A stretch of 64,000 nt of DNA, taken from contig JACRLB010000003.1 in NCBI GenBank assembly GCA_016235445.1, positions 62,001 through 126,000 on the forward strand, in the 5' to 3' direction. The translations under genes and the position numbers were made by a program. The notes beneath the pieces were generated by a model that had not been told where the DNA came from, ran no database searches, and saw only the letters and a program-made list of their open reading frames with translations. This DNA is from Chloroflexota bacterium. GTDB taxonomy: Bacteria; Chloroflexota; Anaerolineae; Anaerolineales; Villigracilaceae. This document shows positions 17,040 through 24,394 of this stretch, piece by piece. Each line of letters begins with the position of its first letter. The stretch's first letter is position 1.

Positions 17040-17180
17040 TTACTCTCCCAACAAAAAGTCGCCGCTGTCCATCATCCCTTCGGTAATCACCTTCATCGCA
17101 TCTGCCTTTACCAACTTCCCCAACCCAAACGACTTCAACCTCGTCTGCGTAGTGCGGACGGGCGACTTAAGATTTTCTCC
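17040..17180 (-). pseudogene. Remnant of a second copy of the polysaccharide enzyme gene (3' end only)
   Basis: On the minus strand this stretch translates to VRTTQTRLKSFGLGKL and then ADAMKVITEGMMDSGDFLLGE before a stop at 17040-17042. It matches the last 40 or so residues of the protein encoded at 17853-19472 (VRTTQTRLKSFGLGKL is identical). Upstream of about 17176 the frame hits stops and the match ends. The toxin-antitoxin pair lies directly between this remnant and the intact gene, in the opposite orientation. Confidence 0.85.
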
Positions 17181-17187
17181 CTTATGC

Positions 17188-17193
17188 TATAAT
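17188..17193 (+). promoter_or_regulatory. Putative -10 box of the VapBC-like operon
   Basis: TATAAT lies 19 nt before the antitoxin ATG, leaving a short leader that carries the Shine-Dalgarno aaggtg. Confidence 0.5.
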
Positions 17194-17212
17194 CTTTTTA
17201 ACAAGGTGAACC

Positions 17213-17452
17213 ATGGCAATGCCAAGAATTTTACAGGATTTCTCATCCCTTTCCCCCGAAGCCCAAAAACAACTGCTCGATTATTTGGACTATCTCAAAA
17301 CACGCTACCCTGCTGTTGTCATAAAGAAGGTCAGGAAAAGAAAGTTAAAAGATGAGCCTTTTATTGGCATGTGGCAAAACCGCAAGGATATTCGCAACGG
17401 CGCTGAGTATGTCCGCGATTTACGCCGCCGCGAGTGGGGACGCAAGGCATGA
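17213..17452 (+). CDS. Antitoxin, DUF2281/VapB-like
   Basis: 79 residues. The N-terminal helix pair LSPEAQKQLLDYLDYLKTRY and the C-terminal toxin-binding stretch FIGMWQNRKDIRN...YVRDLRRREW match small DUF2281-type antitoxins found before PIN toxins. It would bind and block the PIN nuclease and repress its own promoter. Its TGA overlaps the toxin start as ATGA, so translation is coupled. Confidence 0.8.
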   Translation: MAMPRILQDFSSLSPEAQKQLLDYLDYLKTRYPAVVIKKVRKRKLKDEPFIGMWQNRKDIRNGAEYVRDLRRREWGRKA

Positions 17453-17835
17453 GTATTACGCTAGTCGACACAGATATTCTTATTGACTCCGCTTTGCAAG
17501 TTGAGCAGGCAATTCGTTGTTTGGATGATATGGAGCAAACATCTGATTTGGGGATAAGCGCCATTACACAAATGGAGTTAATTGTTGGTTGTCGCAATAA
17601 AACTGAACTCCGCAAAATGGAGCAGTTTCTTCAAAGATTTCAGGTATATCCCGTGACTGAGCAAATTAGCAGTCTTGCAACCGATTTACTTGAAAAGTAT
17701 CGCCTGAGTCACGGCTTGCTTATTCCTGACGCACTAATTGCATCCACAGCGCTTTCGCTTGACTGCAACTTCATCACCAAAAACCAACGCGACTATCAGT
17801 TTATCCGCAGTTTACGATTATTGTCTTACCCATAG
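17449..17835 (+). CDS. PIN-domain toxin, VapC-like ribonuclease
   Basis: 128 residues from ATG 17449. VDTDILIDS gives the first metal-binding Asp, ITQMELIVG the Glu, and GLLIPDALIASTAL with FITKNQRDYQFI the remaining Asp residues of the PIN active site. VapC toxins cut tRNA or rRNA with Mg2+. The ATGA overlap with the antitoxin and opposite orientation to the glycan genes mark an independent module. Confidence 0.88.
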   Translation: MSITLVDTDILIDSALQVEQAIRCLDDMEQTSDLGISAITQMELIVGCRNKTELRKMEQFLQRFQVYPVTEQISSLATDLLEKYRLSHGLLIPDALIASTALSLDCNFITKNQRDYQFIRSLRLLSYP

Positions 17836-17852
17836 TTGCACGGCAATACGAA

Positions 17853-19472
17853 CTATTCTTCCAAAAGAAAACCCCCACCCTCCAACACCCCGTCCATAAT
17901 CACTTTCACCGACTCCGATCTCGCAGGCGACAACTTCCCCAACCCAAACGACTTCAACCTCGTCTGTGTAGTTCTCACAGACGGTTCAAGAAACTCGCCA
18001 AACGGAAGAGATGTTCTGAACAACTGGTAATACAAAAATCTTCGTGCGTTGCGTTTGAATTCAAGCGGGACATCGATCACATCCGCCGCTAAAAATTCTT
18101 TCATCTTTCTTCTTACTTCCTCAATTGTCTGCGGAAAGAACACCGTGGGGTATTGTGTAAATCTTGCCTTGCCCGCGCACAACACCGCCGCGCCCATGAT
18201 CGAAGCCTCCAAACCAATCGTCGAGTTATAGACCATCACGAACTTCGACTTCAAAATCAACTCATAAGAACTGAGCGTTTCCTTAGGGCTGACGAAAATA
18301 ACATTCGGCTCTTTATCCACACTGCGGCTTGCCACCCAACCCTCGACAGTTTCGCGGCTGGATTTTCTCACACGCAATTCATCGGGGTGCGCGCGGATGA
18401 CGAACAAGGTCTCAGGGTGTGCGCGAATTTCCCCCAACACCAAATCGAGCCAATCGAACATATCTTCAAAGACCGTGTTGGCATGAGGCTGGCTGGTATC
18501 GAAGATAACATTGGTAAAGACAGGCACGATCTGTTTGAAGCCCGCCGCCTTCTGCAAAAATGATTCATCGAGTCCTTTCATGTCCGCCCAAAACTTGATG
18601 CCCGCCATCGTGAAGTCACCTTGAAAGCGTTTCGCAAGATACGAGTCAAGTTTTCCATTTTGTTCACCGTTCATTTCAAAAGATTCAGGAATCGAAATCG
18701 GGTACGCCGTCGCTTCGCCTTCGGTGAAGTATGCCGTTGCAGGTTGTAACCCCACCTCATGCGTAATCACGCGAATCCCACGCTTCAACGCCATGTAACG
18801 CGCAGTCGCTTCGGGGAAGAACTGCCCATTGAAAACCAGAACAGCCCGGGGTTGAGTCTGATCGAGCAATGCGTCAAATTTCCGCGCCACATTCCACGCC
18901 GATAAAATATATTCCCTGAAAAGATATCGAGTCGCATCATCCTCATTAAGATGGTGGACTCTCAGAACCCATCTCAGCCCCGGCAGACACAATGCCCCAA
19001 GCGGAATCCCCTCCCAGGCGAAGCGCATCATTTCTTCAACGGGGAGACTGGTCAGCGCTTCGTTGAGTTTTTCATCCCGCTGATAGTTGAACCAGGAAAC
19101 GTTGGAGACTCCTGAGTAAAGTGTACGCGATTGATACATACATGATTTGCACGGCATCTCTTTTTGCACGTTGTCGCGATTCGTGCCGAGCACACAATGG
19201 CTCATGCCAGAGTCACATGCAAAATAAATAACGGGAATTCCCTGCAAGCGGAAAGCCCATGAAACCAGCAAATGAAATCCGCTGTTCCATGAGAGATCGT
19301 CAATGCCCGTGGATGCTTTGAAGAAGACGACAGGCGCGCCTGATGGAGCTGGCGAGTTGCGAGTTACAAGTTGCGCGGTGCGCGCGATCTTGAGATTGTT
19401 GAACCTGCGGACGAGTCCGCGTTTGATGCGTTGGGTGAAAAAATCTTTCATGAACCTTCCAAAAATATTCAT
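17853..19472 (-). CDS. GT-B-like capsule/surface polysaccharide biosynthesis protein
   Basis: 539 residues resembling capsule synthesis proteins and other GT-B folds. An N-terminal nucleotide-free domain has Cys-rich CKSCMYQSRTLYSG. There is a central linker and a C-terminal domain with FVIRAHPDELRVRK, ETLSSYELILKSKFVMVYNSTIGLEA and GKARFTQYPTVF. The pattern H-P-x-E/D plus Y-N-S-T-x-G-L-E is typical of donor-site regions in this group. It probably adds or polymerises a sugar on the cytoplasmic side. A heptanucleotide repeat contributes residues near 33-40 (QLVTRNS). Part of the gene has been copied to 17040-17180. Confidence 0.75.
   Translation of the reverse strand: MNIFGRFMKDFFTQRIKRGLVRRFNNLKIARTAQLVTRNSPAPSGAPVVFFKASTGIDDLSWNSGFHLLVSWAFRLQGIPVIYFACDSGMSHCVLGTNRDNVQKEMPCKSCMYQSRTLYSGVSNVSWFNYQRDEKLNEALTSLPVEEMMRFAWEGIPLGALCLPGLRWVLRVHHLNEDDATRYLFREYILSAWNVARKFDALLDQTQPRAVLVFNGQFFPEATARYMALKRGIRVITHEVGLQPATAYFTEGEATAYPISIPESFEMNGEQNGKLDSYLAKRFQGDFTMAGIKFWADMKGLDESFLQKAAGFKQIVPVFTNVIFDTSQPHANTVFEDMFDWLDLVLGEIRAHPETLFVIRAHPDELRVRKSSRETVEGWVASRSVDKEPNVIFVSPKETLSSYELILKSKFVMVYNSTIGLEASIMGAAVLCAGKARFTQYPTVFFPQTIEEVRRKMKEFLAADVIDVPLEFKRNARRFLYYQLFRTSLPFGEFLEPSVRTTQTRLKSFGLGKLSPARSESVKVIMDGVLEGGGFLLEE
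19353..19376. repeat. Heptanucleotide repeat inside the capsule-type gene
   Basis: gcgagttgcgagttacaagt continues with the same 7-bp period (CGAGTTG, CGAGTTA, CAAGTTG). It is translated within the N-terminal region of the 539-residue protein. Confidence 0.6.
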
Positions 19473-19551
19473 CGTTGTCCCTTGCGTTTATTTCAAATCG
19501 TTAGTATTATATGGGTAATTCAATAAAATTTCAAAAATAAGGAGTGGAAAG

Positions 19552-20325
19552 ATGAAATTGAAAAATAAAGCCCCTATCGTTTTAATAATTGCAGTACTAA
19601 TCTTGAATGCCTGTTCCTTCAATGCAGAGCCAACGCCTACTGCAACGCCCGCGTCTACCAGCACGCCCACTGCCACAAGCACCAAAACCCCCACACCCAC
19701 AAAAACGCCGCCGCCGACCATAACGCCCAATTTAACTGCTACAAAACGTTCTGAAGAATCGAATGCCGATATCCAGCATTATTTCGATGAAGGCTATATC
19801 GACACGACAAAGGGTAAATTCAAAAAACTGGATGATTTTTCCGAAGCCTGGGCGCAACTCAACTGGTACACAACCTGGACTCTGGAAGAAGCTGTGGGCG
19901 ATTTTGTGTTTAGCGGACATTTTGAATGGTCCAGCGCCAGCAAAACCCCCAACCCCTCCGGTTGCGGCGTGGTCTTTGCCATTCGAGGAACAACGAAAGA
20001 CGATTATAAAGATTATTCGATTTTCCTTGACCGGGCTCAAATCCTTTACTTGCGAACAGAGTTCGGCCATGGATTTCGTGTTGGGAAAACCCGCGGAACC
20101 ACCACGGTAAAACTTGAAGATCCGTTGGAAGCCGATTTTACCTTGATCGTTTACGATCATTACTCCTACGTGATTTTGAACGATGAGGTGATCGCCGAAT
20201 ACACCCTGCCGCAAAGTGATCTTATCGAAGGCGCTCTTGGCGTGTCCATACTTTCGGGTACAAATAAGGATTATGGCACGCGTTGTGAAATCACCAACGC
20301 GCAATTGTGGACCCCAATTAAATAA
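19552..20325 (+). CDS. Lipoprotein with LamG/DUF1080-like domain
   Basis: 257 residues with Shine-Dalgarno aaggagtgg. The signal MKLKNKAPIVLIIAVLILNAC is followed by a Thr/Pro linker (about 25-65). The globular domain of roughly 170 residues has beta strands of concanavalin-like type: GDFVFSGHFEWSS, YSIFLDRAQILYLRT, FTLIVYDHYSYVILND, GVSILSGT. Such domains bind sugars or act as displayed adhesins. It is comparable in plan to the lipoprotein at 34506-35246. It stands alone on the + strand between - strand glycan genes. Confidence 0.7.
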   Translation: MKLKNKAPIVLIIAVLILNACSFNAEPTPTATPASTSTPTATSTKTPTPTKTPPPTITPNLTATKRSEESNADIQHYFDEGYIDTTKGKFKKLDDFSEAWAQLNWYTTWTLEEAVGDFVFSGHFEWSSASKTPNPSGCGVVFAIRGTTKDDYKDYSIFLDRAQILYLRTEFGHGFRVGKTRGTTTVKLEDPLEADFTLIVYDHYSYVILNDEVIAEYTLPQSDLIEGALGVSILSGTNKDYGTRCEITNAQLWTPIK

Positions 20326-20342
20326 AAGATATAACTGGAAAA

Positions 20343-20372
20343 TAGACCCCACTCGCAAGCGTGGGGTCTATT
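20343..20372. terminator. Hairpin terminator
   Basis: tagaccccact and gtggggtcta pair around cgcaagc, followed by ttttatt. It ends the lipoprotein transcript. On the other strand it lies after the sulfotransferase stop. Confidence 0.75.
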
Positions 20373-20396
20373 TTATTATGCCGTCATTCCAGCCAT

Positions 20397-21251
20397 TTAC
20401 CACTCGTTGTTCTTTTCATACCCCAACTTCACCAGCAAGTTCCCCGCCACATCCTTGAACAATTGCTTGTGTTCCCCGGTGAAATGCTCACGCCACCCGC
20501 CCGTCTTTCCTGAGCGGAAGGTGTGACTCTTCTTCGGCTGGATTGCCTCCACCAAAATTGACAATGCCTTCCCGCGCGGGGTTGGAATTTTGTAGCCCGT
20601 CTTTTCCACTTCATCCAACATGGCATTCAATGTGACATCACGGTTGTTGATCAAATCCTCGAAGCGGATGCACATCACATTCTTTTGTTCGAGCCATTGG
20701 AACACGCCTTCGTATCTTTGCTTTACGCTGACCATTTTCAGGCCGTCGCGGTCAATGCCTGTGATGGCGACATTCAATCTCGCGTCAAAATCAGACAGGG
20801 AGTTGTAGTAGGCGTGCATCCCATGTTCTTCGTGCATGTCGGTCGCGAAGAAGACTTGCGAGACGAGCATATCCCTTGGGTCGCGATAAATGAAATAGTT
20901 GACGCGCCCTGCCCCAGTTAAGAAAGAGGCGTTTTCTTTTGTCGCATCCACGTAGCCCCAGCCGATCACGCCGCGAGGGATGTCACTCAATTTCGATAAT
21001 ATTTCGTGTTCCGTGTTCCGTGTTCCGTTTTTTGAGATCGTCCGAATTGGATCGGCATCCACATAGCGATACGGCATGATCTGCGTAAAGCCGTTGAGGA
21101 TTTGCAGAAGCAAATGCGAGCCGCTCTTGGGTTTGGAGTTGCCAAAGATGGGCGGCGCGTCATTAAAAGAAAACCGCTTCCATCGCAAGATGGCCTGGGC
21201 GGTTTTCCCTGCGGGGCGGACCGTGCGGCGTAATCGTGAAACCAAATTCAT
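20397..21251 (-). CDS. PAPS-dependent sulfotransferase 2
   Basis: About 284 residues from ATG 21251 (MNLVSRLRRT); a TTG at 21275 would translate a tandem repeat. SKPKSGSHLLLQILNGF is the 5'-phosphosulfate loop, YRDPRDMLVSQVFFATDM the 3'-phosphate motif and FRSGKTGGWREHFTGEHK the C-terminal signature. It is paralogous to sulfotransferase 1. A (CGTGTTC)3 repeat at 21005-21028 is translated as part of NGTRNTEHEI. It lies directly downstream of the nonulosonate synthase gene on the same strand, so sulfation of that glycan is a fair guess. Confidence 0.88.
   Translation of the reverse strand: MNLVSRLRRTVRPAGKTAQAILRWKRFSFNDAPPIFGNSKPKSGSHLLLQILNGFTQIMPYRYVDADPIRTISKNGTRNTEHEILSKLSDIPRGVIGWGYVDATKENASFLTGAGRVNYFIYRDPRDMLVSQVFFATDMHEEHGMHAYYNSLSDFDARLNVAITGIDRDGLKMVSVKQRYEGVFQWLEQKNVMCIRFEDLINNRDVTLNAMLDEVEKTGYKIPTPRGKALSILVEAIQPKKSHTFRSGKTGGWREHFTGEHKQLFKDVAGNLLVKLGYEKNNEW
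21005..21028. repeat. Heptanucleotide repeat (CGTGTTC)3 inside sulfotransferase 2
   Basis: Three perfect copies of cgtgttc plus cgt. Twenty-one added bases keep the frame, adding seven residues. Confidence 0.8.
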
Positions 21252-21261
21252 GGATACACAA

Positions 21262-21302
21262 TTACCAATTACCAATCACTCTTTGTAATTGGTAATTGGT
21301 AA
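21262..21302. repeat. (AATTACC)n repeat forming a hairpin
   Basis: ttaccaattaccaat and attggtaattggtaa are inverted around a short loop, between the sulfotransferase 2 start and the nonulosonate synthase stop. Confidence 0.65.
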
Positions 21303-21305
21303 ATC

Positions 21306-22187
21306 CTATTCACTTACAACGCGGCGGAGTTTCTTCATCGAACCCTTTTCGGATTCGTAGACCCTCTTCACGCCATCGCCCAGCGCGGCTTCTGTCACGC
21401 GGATGTATTTTACGAGTCTCTCAAAGCCGCCAGGTTCTACGGATGCGGCCTGGTCACTGCCCCACATGGCGCGGTCCAACGTGATGTGGCGTTCGATGGA
21501 AGTTGCGCCGAGCGCGATGGCAACTGCCGAAGGCACAAGCCCAACTTCGTGGCCAGAGTAGCCGATGGGATTATTTGGGAATTCCCTGCGGAGTGTTTCG
21601 ATCATTTTGAGATTCAATTCTTCAGGCTCGCACGGATACGCGCTGGTGCAGTGCATGATGACAAGGTTATCCTCGCCGACCGCATTCACGCCGTTATGAA
21701 TTTGTTCCATCGTGGACATGCCCGTTGAAATGATGACAGGCTTGCCCGTCTGGCGGACATGCTTCAACAAGTTTTTATCAGTCAGCGAAGCCGAAGGGAC
21801 CTTATATGCGGGCGTATCGAACTTCTCCATGAAATCAACCGAAGGTTCATCCCACACTGAAACCATCCAGTCAATTTTCTTTTCCTTGCAATGGCGGTCG
21901 ATCTCGCGGTACTGCTCTTCATTGAATTCAACTTTATAACGATAATCCAAATAAGTGATGTAGCCCCAGGGCGTCTCGCGCATTTGCTTTTGCTGTTCGA
22001 GCGGTGTGGAAACTTCGGGCGTGCGCTTTTGGAATTTCACTGCATCCGCGCCCGCGTGTTTTGCCGCGTCGATAATTTTCTTTGCGATCTCCAGATCACC
22101 GTTGTGATTGATGCCCACCTCTGCGATGATATACGCGGGATGTCCATCGCCCATCATTCGATTTCCAAATTTAATTTCACGAGCCAT
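21306..22187 (-). CDS. neuB: N-acetylneuraminate/nonulosonate synthase without SAF domain
   Basis: 293 residues, Shine-Dalgarno aggaga. It condenses phosphoenolpyruvate with a six-carbon sugar to make a nine-carbon acid. The TIM barrel signatures are AEVGINHNGDLEIAKKIIDAA, AVKFQKR, KVPSASLTD, ISTGMSTMEQI, HCTSAYPC, IGYSGHE and IERHITLDRAMWGSDQAASVEP. Typical NeuB proteins have about 340-350 residues with a C-terminal antifreeze-like SAF domain that helps close the active site; here the chain ends after the barrel. No epimerase of the NeuC type lies in the window, so the acceptor could be mannose or its 6-phosphate rather than ManNAc. Confidence 0.9.
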   Translation of the reverse strand: MAREIKFGNRMMGDGHPAYIIAEVGINHNGDLEIAKKIIDAAKHAGADAVKFQKRTPEVSTPLEQQKQMRETPWGYITYLDYRYKVEFNEEQYREIDRHCKEKKIDWMVSVWDEPSVDFMEKFDTPAYKVPSASLTDKNLLKHVRQTGKPVIISTGMSTMEQIHNGVNAVGEDNLVIMHCTSAYPCEPEELNLKMIETLRREFPNNPIGYSGHEVGLVPSAVAIALGATSIERHITLDRAMWGSDQAASVEPGGFERLVKYIRVTEAALGDGVKRVYESEKGSMKKLRRVVSE

Positions 22188-22207
22188 TTTTATTTTCTCC
22201 TTTGAGA

Positions 22208-22238
22208 GACCCTAAAGGTTTTGAAAACCTTTAGGGTC
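22208..22238. terminator. ccctaaagg palindrome
   Basis: gaccctaaaggtttt and its complement form a 31-bp stem spanning the last codons of the neuA-type gene and the leader of neuB. It could attenuate read-through from the upstream gene. Same family as 6231 and 60245. Confidence 0.55.
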
Positions 22239-23448
22239 TATTTAATATTAACTCACACAATTCCCGAATCGCGCCATGCCCGCCATTTTTCGTCAACACA
22301 TAATCGGCGGCGCGGATGACTTCGGGATACGCATCGGCCACTGCCACGTTCCACCCGCCAACTTCAAAGCATGGAAGATCGTTGAGATCATTGCCCACAT
22401 AGACGACGTTCTCCGCTTCGATCTTTTTCTGCTCGAGGACATCGCGCATCACCCTGCCCTTGTCCTGTAACCCGACCCCGTGAATTGCCTCCATCCCGAT
22501 CTTTTTCGCCCGCGCCGCCACAACAGGGTTCGGCTCCGAAGAGAGGATCAACATCTCGATGCCTTTCTGGCGCAGGGTCTTGATGTGCATACTGTCACTG
22601 CGCGAGGCGCGGACGGATTCTCGTCCATCCTGGTCGGTGAGCACAAGGTTGTCGGTCACCACACCGTCGAAGTCGAAAATGATCATTTTGATATGTTCAG
22701 GCATGGGGCGGCGTGAAGCGCCTGGTGAGATCATTTCCAACCCGCTGTAAACCAGCGCTTCATATTTCGCCCAATCCGGCAGGGTGTCGATATCCACTGT
22801 GTACTGCGGGTCGATCACCAGCGGATAGATGACATCCCCCGTGAGAGACTGCTTGTTCACGATGGTCGCAACACGGATGGCGTCGATGTGCCCCGTCTGC
22901 CAGTAGACGGGCGGCAGAATTTGGCGCGGCGCATTGTAGGGTTCGGGAATGCCATCCACTGCGAGCAATGGATTCAAGGGTTTTTCTTCGCCATTGAAAC
23001 GCCACATCTTGAAGGGATTTTGCGCCGCAGGCACGACGCCGCGCACGCAATCTGCATCTTTGTGATTCAGCAGGATGCGAATGGCCTCATCCAGCATGGT
23101 TTTTGGGCGGATGGGGGAAGTTGGGCGCAACTGCACAACAACTTCGGGGCGATACCCTTCCACATCTTCGAGCCATTTGAGGGCATGTTCAAAGACGGGC
23201 AGGTCGGTGGTTTTATCCTGCGCCAATTCAGGCGGACGAAGGAAAGGCGTCTCTGCGCCCCATTCACGGGCAACTGCGGCAATCTCCTCATCGTCGGTGG
23301 AAACGATGACGCGAGTCACCAAACTGGATTGCTTCGCCGCGGCAATGCTCCAGGCAATCAATGGATAGCCAGCGAAGGAACAAATATTTTTCCGCGGAAT
23401 GCCTTTGGAGCCGCCGCGCGCGGGGATGAGGGCGAGGATTTCAGTCAT
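22231..23448 (-). CDS. neuA: CMP-nonulosonate cytidylyltransferase fused to a HAD phosphatase
   Basis: 405 residues. Residues 1-230 are a CMP-sialate synthetase: the CTP-binding IPARGGSKGIPRKNI near 8, QLRPTSPIRP near 106 and DIDTLPDW near 217. Residues 250-405 are a KdsC-like HAD phosphatase with DFDGVVTDN near 259, SSEPNPVV and YVGNDLNDLPC, ending in the GGHGAIREL signature. The fusion (as in animal CMAS proteins) suggests that a nonulosonate 9-phosphate is dephosphorylated and then activated by one polypeptide. It lies 43 bp upstream of neuB with the SDR gene before it. The exact sugar (Neu5Ac, KDN, legionaminate) is not decided by sequence. Confidence 0.9.
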   Translation of the reverse strand: MTEILALIPARGGSKGIPRKNICSFAGYPLIAWSIAAAKQSSLVTRVIVSTDDEEIAAVAREWGAETPFLRPPELAQDKTTDLPVFEHALKWLEDVEGYRPEVVVQLRPTSPIRPKTMLDEAIRILLNHKDADCVRGVVPAAQNPFKMWRFNGEEKPLNPLLAVDGIPEPYNAPRQILPPVYWQTGHIDAIRVATIVNKQSLTGDVIYPLVIDPQYTVDIDTLPDWAKYEALVYSGLEMISPGASRRPMPEHIKMIIFDFDGVVTDNLVLTDQDGRESVRASRSDSMHIKTLRQKGIEMLILSSEPNPVVAARAKKIGMEAIHGVGLQDKGRVMRDVLEQKKIEAENVVYVGNDLNDLPCFEVGGWNVAVADAYPEVIRAADYVLTKNGGHGAIRELCELILNRP

Positions 23449-23450
23449 GG

Positions 23451-23513
23451 GTTATCAGTTATTAATGAACAGTCATCAGTGTTGACTACTGGTCGCTGAT
23501 GACTGCTCACTGG
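23451..23513. repeat. Degenerate heptanucleotide repeat
   Basis: ttatcagttattaatgaaca begins a run of 7-mers related to (T)CAGTCA/TACTGGT/GACTGCT between the SDR and neuA genes. Confidence 0.55.
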
Positions 23514-23515
23514 CT

Positions 23516-24343
23516 TTACCACGCCGTCCACCCGCCGTCTACGATGACGTTATTGCCGGTCATGTAGGAAGAGGCGTCAGAGGCGAGGAATAATAACGCG
23601 CCGTTCATCTCATCCTTTTTTGCCATGCGGCCAAGGATGGTTTTGGCGGAATAATTCTTCACGAAATATTCTTCGTGATTATTGAAGACACCGCCGGGGG
23701 TAAGCGCGTTCACGCGGATCTCGGTCTCGGCATAGTAGGCGGCCAGGTATTTGGTAAAGCCCATCACTCCCGCTTTGGTCACCGTGTAATAGACGGGTTT
23801 GAATGCAACACGCCTGCCGTCTTTGATGTAGATTTTTTGGTCTGGGCCGTTCAGCCCATACGTGGAGCAGATGTTGATGATACTGCCCTTTTTACCCTGC
23901 GCAATCATCTGTTTGACGCAGGCTTGCGTGACGAGAAATATGCCTGTGAGATTGACGTTCAAGGCGGCGTTCCAATCGCTGAGCGGATAATCCTCGAACG
24001 CGCCGGGGGCGATTCCCTTTGCGGCGGCGGCGGGGTCGAACTTTGGATCGAGCGCGGCAGAATTTACCAGAATGTCGAGCCTGCCAAAGGTCGAAAGAAG
24101 CGTGGCGGTCATCGCGTTGACTGAATCAGGATTGGTGATGTCGGCGCCGATTCCCATCGCCCTATAGCCAGACTTGACGAGTCTTTCTGCGGCCTGGCCT
24201 GCCGCTTCGCCATTGAGATCCACCACGGCGACAGATGCGCCCGCTTCTGCGAGGGTCTTGCAAAATTCCGCGCCGAGCAGGCCCACCCCGCCTGTGACGA
24301 TTGCAACTTTATCTTTCAAACTGAATTTGTCGAGAATGGTCAT
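23516..24343 (-). CDS. Short-chain dehydrogenase/reductase
   Basis: 275 residues, Shine-Dalgarno aagagga. The NAD(P) site is TGGVGLLGAEFCKTLAEAG near 18 with an acidic VVDLNG after strand 2, which favours NAD. The catalytic triad is Ser in IINICSTYG and YYTVTKAG (Tyr-x3-Lys). Its place before the neuA/neuB pair suggests oxidation or reduction of a sugar nucleotide or of the nonulosonate precursor. PtmA-type SDRs occupy similar positions in flagellin glycosylation loci of Campylobacter. The substrate is inferred only. Confidence 0.85.
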   Translation of the reverse strand: MTILDKFSLKDKVAIVTGGVGLLGAEFCKTLAEAGASVAVVDLNGEAAGQAAERLVKSGYRAMGIGADITNPDSVNAMTATLLSTFGRLDILVNSAALDPKFDPAAAAKGIAPGAFEDYPLSDWNAALNVNLTGIFLVTQACVKQMIAQGKKGSIINICSTYGLNGPDQKIYIKDGRRVAFKPVYYTVTKAGVMGFTKYLAAYYAETEIRVNALTPGGVFNNHEEYFVKNYSAKTILGRMAKKDEMNGALLFLASDASSYMTGNNVIVDGGWTAW

Positions 24344-24357
24344 GTGATTTCCTCTTA

Positions 24358-24390
24358 AGACCTGACAGGTTTTGGAAACCTGTCAGGTCT
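24358..24390. terminator. cctgacaggt palindrome
   Basis: agacctgacaggtttt pairs with its complement after a short loop, between the GT39-like stop and the SDR start. It is a possible terminator for the upstream gene; no T-run is obvious. Confidence 0.5.
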
Positions 24391-24394
24391 GTGA

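Noticed and set aside
22231-24343. Flagellin glycosylation locus
   Set aside because: The NeuA/NeuB/SDR set resembles such loci, but no flagellar or motility gene is in the window, so a general surface glycan is the safer reading.
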